From positions 989,203 to 1,019,827 of the forward strand of contig BFEA01000260.1 of NCBI GenBank assembly GCA_003427395.1: a DNA stretch of 30,625 nucleotides. The letters run 5' to 3'. Of the stretch, positions 28,798 through 30,625 are shown one piece after another. The stretch's first letter is position 1; each line of letters begins with the position of its first letter. Made by a program: the position numbers and the translations under genes. The notes under the pieces were generated by a model, which saw only the letters and a list, made by a program, of their open reading frames with translations, made no database searches and was not told the origin of the DNA. The DNA comes from Chara braunii. Taxonomy: Eukaryota; Streptophyta; Charophyceae; Charales; Characeae.

Positions 28798-29022
28798 GAA
28801 CATTTTTTTTGACATTTTTTTTTTCCTCATAACTTCATATACGGGAAAACCCACTTAACGAGGTGATAAGAGCAGCCCCGTTAAGTGGGTCCCGATGTTG
28901 AAGGCTCCATCTATTGGTGGGGAGCTACACCTGCTGGAAATCGGGTCCAGCGTTCTTGTACAATAACATGTGTCAGCTGGAAATCGGATCCAACGTCAAT
29001 TATACAATGATGTGAAATGTTC
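28798..29022. mobile_element. ~225-bp insertion with inverted ends, MITE-like
   Basis: The insertion splits pol D between RT and RNase H. It starts GAACATTT and ends AAATGTTC, an 8-bp terminal inverted repeat. Inside are a T-rich start, a hairpin with perfect 11-bp arms (CCCACTTAACG at 28850-28860 and CGTTAAGTGGG at 28883-28893), and two direct copies of a ~36-bp unit containing GCTGGAAATCGG (from about 28933 and 28977). A third CGTTAAGT lies just past its right end. There is no ORF. I see no clear target-site duplication, so a transposon origin is tentative. Confidence 0.55.
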
Positions 29023-29823
29023 GTTAAGTTTGAATATCGTCCATATCCTTGTCAACCGGGACAATGGACGAGCAACAATAGAGAAGCGGGGCACAAACTT
29101 CCGATAGTATGACGCGAGACCAAGGAAAGAGCGCAGTTCGCGGATGTTCGCGGGTTGAGGCCAATTGCATATGACTTCAACCTTGGTTGCCTCGGGCTCT
29201 AGGCCTGCAGCAGACAACCGATGCCCAAGATATATGACGCTATCCTTCCCAAACTCATATTTCTCTAGGTTGAGATGGAGTTGCGTCTTCATGAGGATAG
29301 TGAGCACTTCCTCGAGGTGCTTGAGGTGTTCCTGCATGGATTTGTTGAAGATTAGTATATCATCGAGGTATACCACCACGAACCGGTCAATCTGTTCGCG
29401 GAGGACCTTGTCCATGAGGCTTTGGAAGGTGGCCGGTGCGTTCGTGAGACCGAAGGGCATTACGGTAAACTCGTAAAGCCCATCGTGTGTTTTGAATGCG
29501 GTCTTGTGCTGGTCCGCAAGATCGACTTCAATCTGGTGGTAGCCAGACTTGAGATCGATCTTGGAGAAGACCTTGCACCCACCTGTGACATCAAGCAAGT
29601 CATCTATGCGCAGCAATGGATAGGCGTTCTTTCTTGTGATGCGGTTTAGACCGCGATAGTCAATACACATGCGGAGTTTGCCTCCTTTCTTCGAAACAAA
29701 CAAAACATGGGCACCAAATTCAGACTCACTAGGCTTGATCCACCCTTTGTCAATCATGTCGTCAATTTGTCGCCGGAGTTCCTCCAACTCGCTGGGTCCC
29801 ATTCGGTATACGCAGAGCTGCAA
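29023..29823 (-). pseudogene. Element D reverse transcriptase
   Basis: The RT is well preserved: [68 protein letters not shown] (motif A), VMPFGLTNAPATFQSLMDKV (the motif damaged in A, B and C), DRFVVVYLDDILIF (motif C), YLGHRLSAAGLEP and FLGLASYYRKFV. No stop occurs until the insertion at its C-terminal end. Its N terminus is cut at about 29823, with no protease upstream. Catalytic residues are intact, so loss of function here would come from truncation. Confidence 0.93.
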
Positions 29824-29879
29824 TTGAAACTAACTCTGCCCCTCTTACCGTATCTTCTTCTACTTCTTCCTTGAGTGTG

Positions 29880-30568
29880 ATGGCGAACCCATCGGGACCT
29901 ACAACAGGTGCAGATTCTACTATTGCCTTAACAAGCAACGAGGCACGAAATTCTGCAACTGCTGCAGCCCCAAAATCTGAACCAGCAGGTGCTGGTCCCA
30001 GCCACGTCGGTCCCTATGTGGATCGAAAGGCGGTGCAAATTCCGTCTAAGTATGACGACAAAGAAGACGTTGAATCCTAGAGCACCTCCATGAGGGCATA
30101 CTTTGAGGTTCTGGGGACTCATCCTGAGACCCTGTCCCTAATCATGGGAATGAATGTCGAGCCTGTTGTATAGGGCTTCCTAGAGGTCCAAGCTATGCGA
30201 GTTGGGGTTCGTAAGATAAAATTGACAAGGTGGCTTAAGGCCACCCCAGTTGCCTCCCTCGAGGAACTCCGCATTGCGCAATACATGGATCCACACGCTG
30301 CAGCAATGGGAAGAAGCCAGCTTTACAAAATTAAACGCAGCAAGTGGACGGGCTCCGTGAAAAGCCTCCAAACTTACCTCAGCAAGATGTTTGAGAACTG
30401 ACTGATCAATGTTGCTTGGATGTGGTCAAAGTCGCGGTTCTCACCAGTTTCACAAAGGAGGAAGAACGAGGAAGGAGGGAGACTAGAGGGAGACTAGATA
30501 AAGACGACGAAGAAGAAGATGCCGTCCTCTTGGCTATCTCACCTGCAGGTGCCGTCGCGGTGGACTGA
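29880..30568 (+). pseudogene. Gag fragment E
   Basis: The ATG at 29880 opens MANPSGPTTGADSTIALTSN, an Ala/Ser/Pro-rich start, then YVDRKAVQIPSKYDDKEDVE and, past a TAG at 30078-30080, STSMRAYFEVLGTHPETLSL. A second TAG lies at 30171-30173 in the same frame. Next come a capsid-type segment (LTRWLKATPVASLEELRIAQ, RSKWTGSVKSLQTYLSKMF), a TGA at 30399-30401, and, after a one- or two-base shift, LTDQCCLDVVKVAVLTSFTK, an acidic stretch and VLLAISPAGAVAVD ending at 30566-30568. The last part is the tail inverted at the left edge. It resembles Ty3-type Gag by style; no pol of this family is in the window. It lies head to head with D's RT. Confidence 0.6.
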
Positions 30569-30625
30569 CCGCTGTCGTGTGGCTGTCATGTGCAGGTCGG
30601 TGCGCCAGCTATGGCGCTTAGTGAG
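30497..30625 (+). repeat. Inverted copy of the left-edge segments (X')
   Basis: This is the reverse complement of parts of 957-1095 and of 95-260, sharing the perfect palindrome CACCTGCAGGTG, GTGCAGGTCGG and CAGCTATGGCGC. It is cut off by the window end. The left copies carry donor-like GTGAG or GTAAG after the CTATGGC motif; here the G of GT is lost (TTAGTGAG). Confidence 0.85.

Larger units (their letters stand above)
26217..29823 (-). mobile_element. Ty3/Gypsy LTR retrotransposon D, 3' part only
   Basis: Reading the minus strand from 29823: RT, an insertion, RNase H, integrase, chromodomain-like tail, PPT (26731-26745) and 3' LTR (26217-26730). Gag, protease, PBS and 5' LTR are absent. 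The RT stops at YRMGPSELEEL, where plus-strand gag fragment E begins head to head. D lies between module Q and the SPAG tail, which adjoin each other in the left arm. Its RT is the best preserved in the window, while RNase H and integrase carry stops. Confidence 0.87.

Overview
The window looks like repeat-rich nuclear DNA of a plant or streptophyte alga. It has about 30 kb of nested, decayed LTR retrotransposons, no bacterial gene structure, long (GA)n/(CT)n and (TTC)n tracts, spliceosomal-type intron signals, and primer-binding sites resembling the complement of plant initiator tRNA-Met. A charophyte such as Chara is my best guess, from the style of the Gag proteins, but I cannot verify it. 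I see no rRNA or tRNA gene, no CRISPR array and no intact host gene.

Layout. (1) 1-1924: microsatellite, two minus-strand Gag-like C-terminal fragments, a dispersed repeat that also forms the 3' LTR of element C, and a coding-like module with a 69-nt intron (1049-1534, minus). (2) 1925-18746: Ty3/Gypsy element B, minus strand, complete in outline (5' LTR 17817-18746, PBS, leader, gag, protease, RT, RNase H, integrase, chromodomain-like tail, PPT, 3' LTR 1925-2510). (3) Inside B's integrase, 3609-12076: Ty3/Gypsy element A, also minus strand, with its own LTRs, PBS, gag-pol and PPT. (4) 18747-25495: Ty3/Gypsy element C, plus strand, with an AT-rich leader, gag, pol, PPT and 3' LTR. (5) 25491-26169: inverted copy of the intron-bearing module of region 1. 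(6) 26217-29823: 3' part of Ty3/Gypsy element D, minus strand (3' LTR, integrase, RNase H, RT), broken by a ~225-bp insertion with inverted ends. (7) 29880-30568: plus-strand gag fragment E, head to head with D's RT, ending in the sequence that is inverted at the left edge of the window.

How the parts worked. In each element Gag would package the RNA, the retropepsin would process the polyprotein, RT/RNase H would copy the RNA from the tRNA primer, and integrase with a chromodomain-like C terminus would insert the cDNA. None can do this autonomously now: each has frameshifts and in-frame stops, many explicable by C-to-T or G-to-A change, and several have lost catalytic residues. A is younger than B because it interrupts B. 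If the left repeat is C's 5' LTR, then B sits in C's leader.

The most unusual signals are the inverted intron-bearing module, one Gag C-terminal coding segment joined to different upstream sequences, short repeat arrays in the leaders of B and C (TTGACC-type and CACGTCAGCA-type), a leader block shared by A and B, and RT lesions at the same conserved motif in three of four elements.
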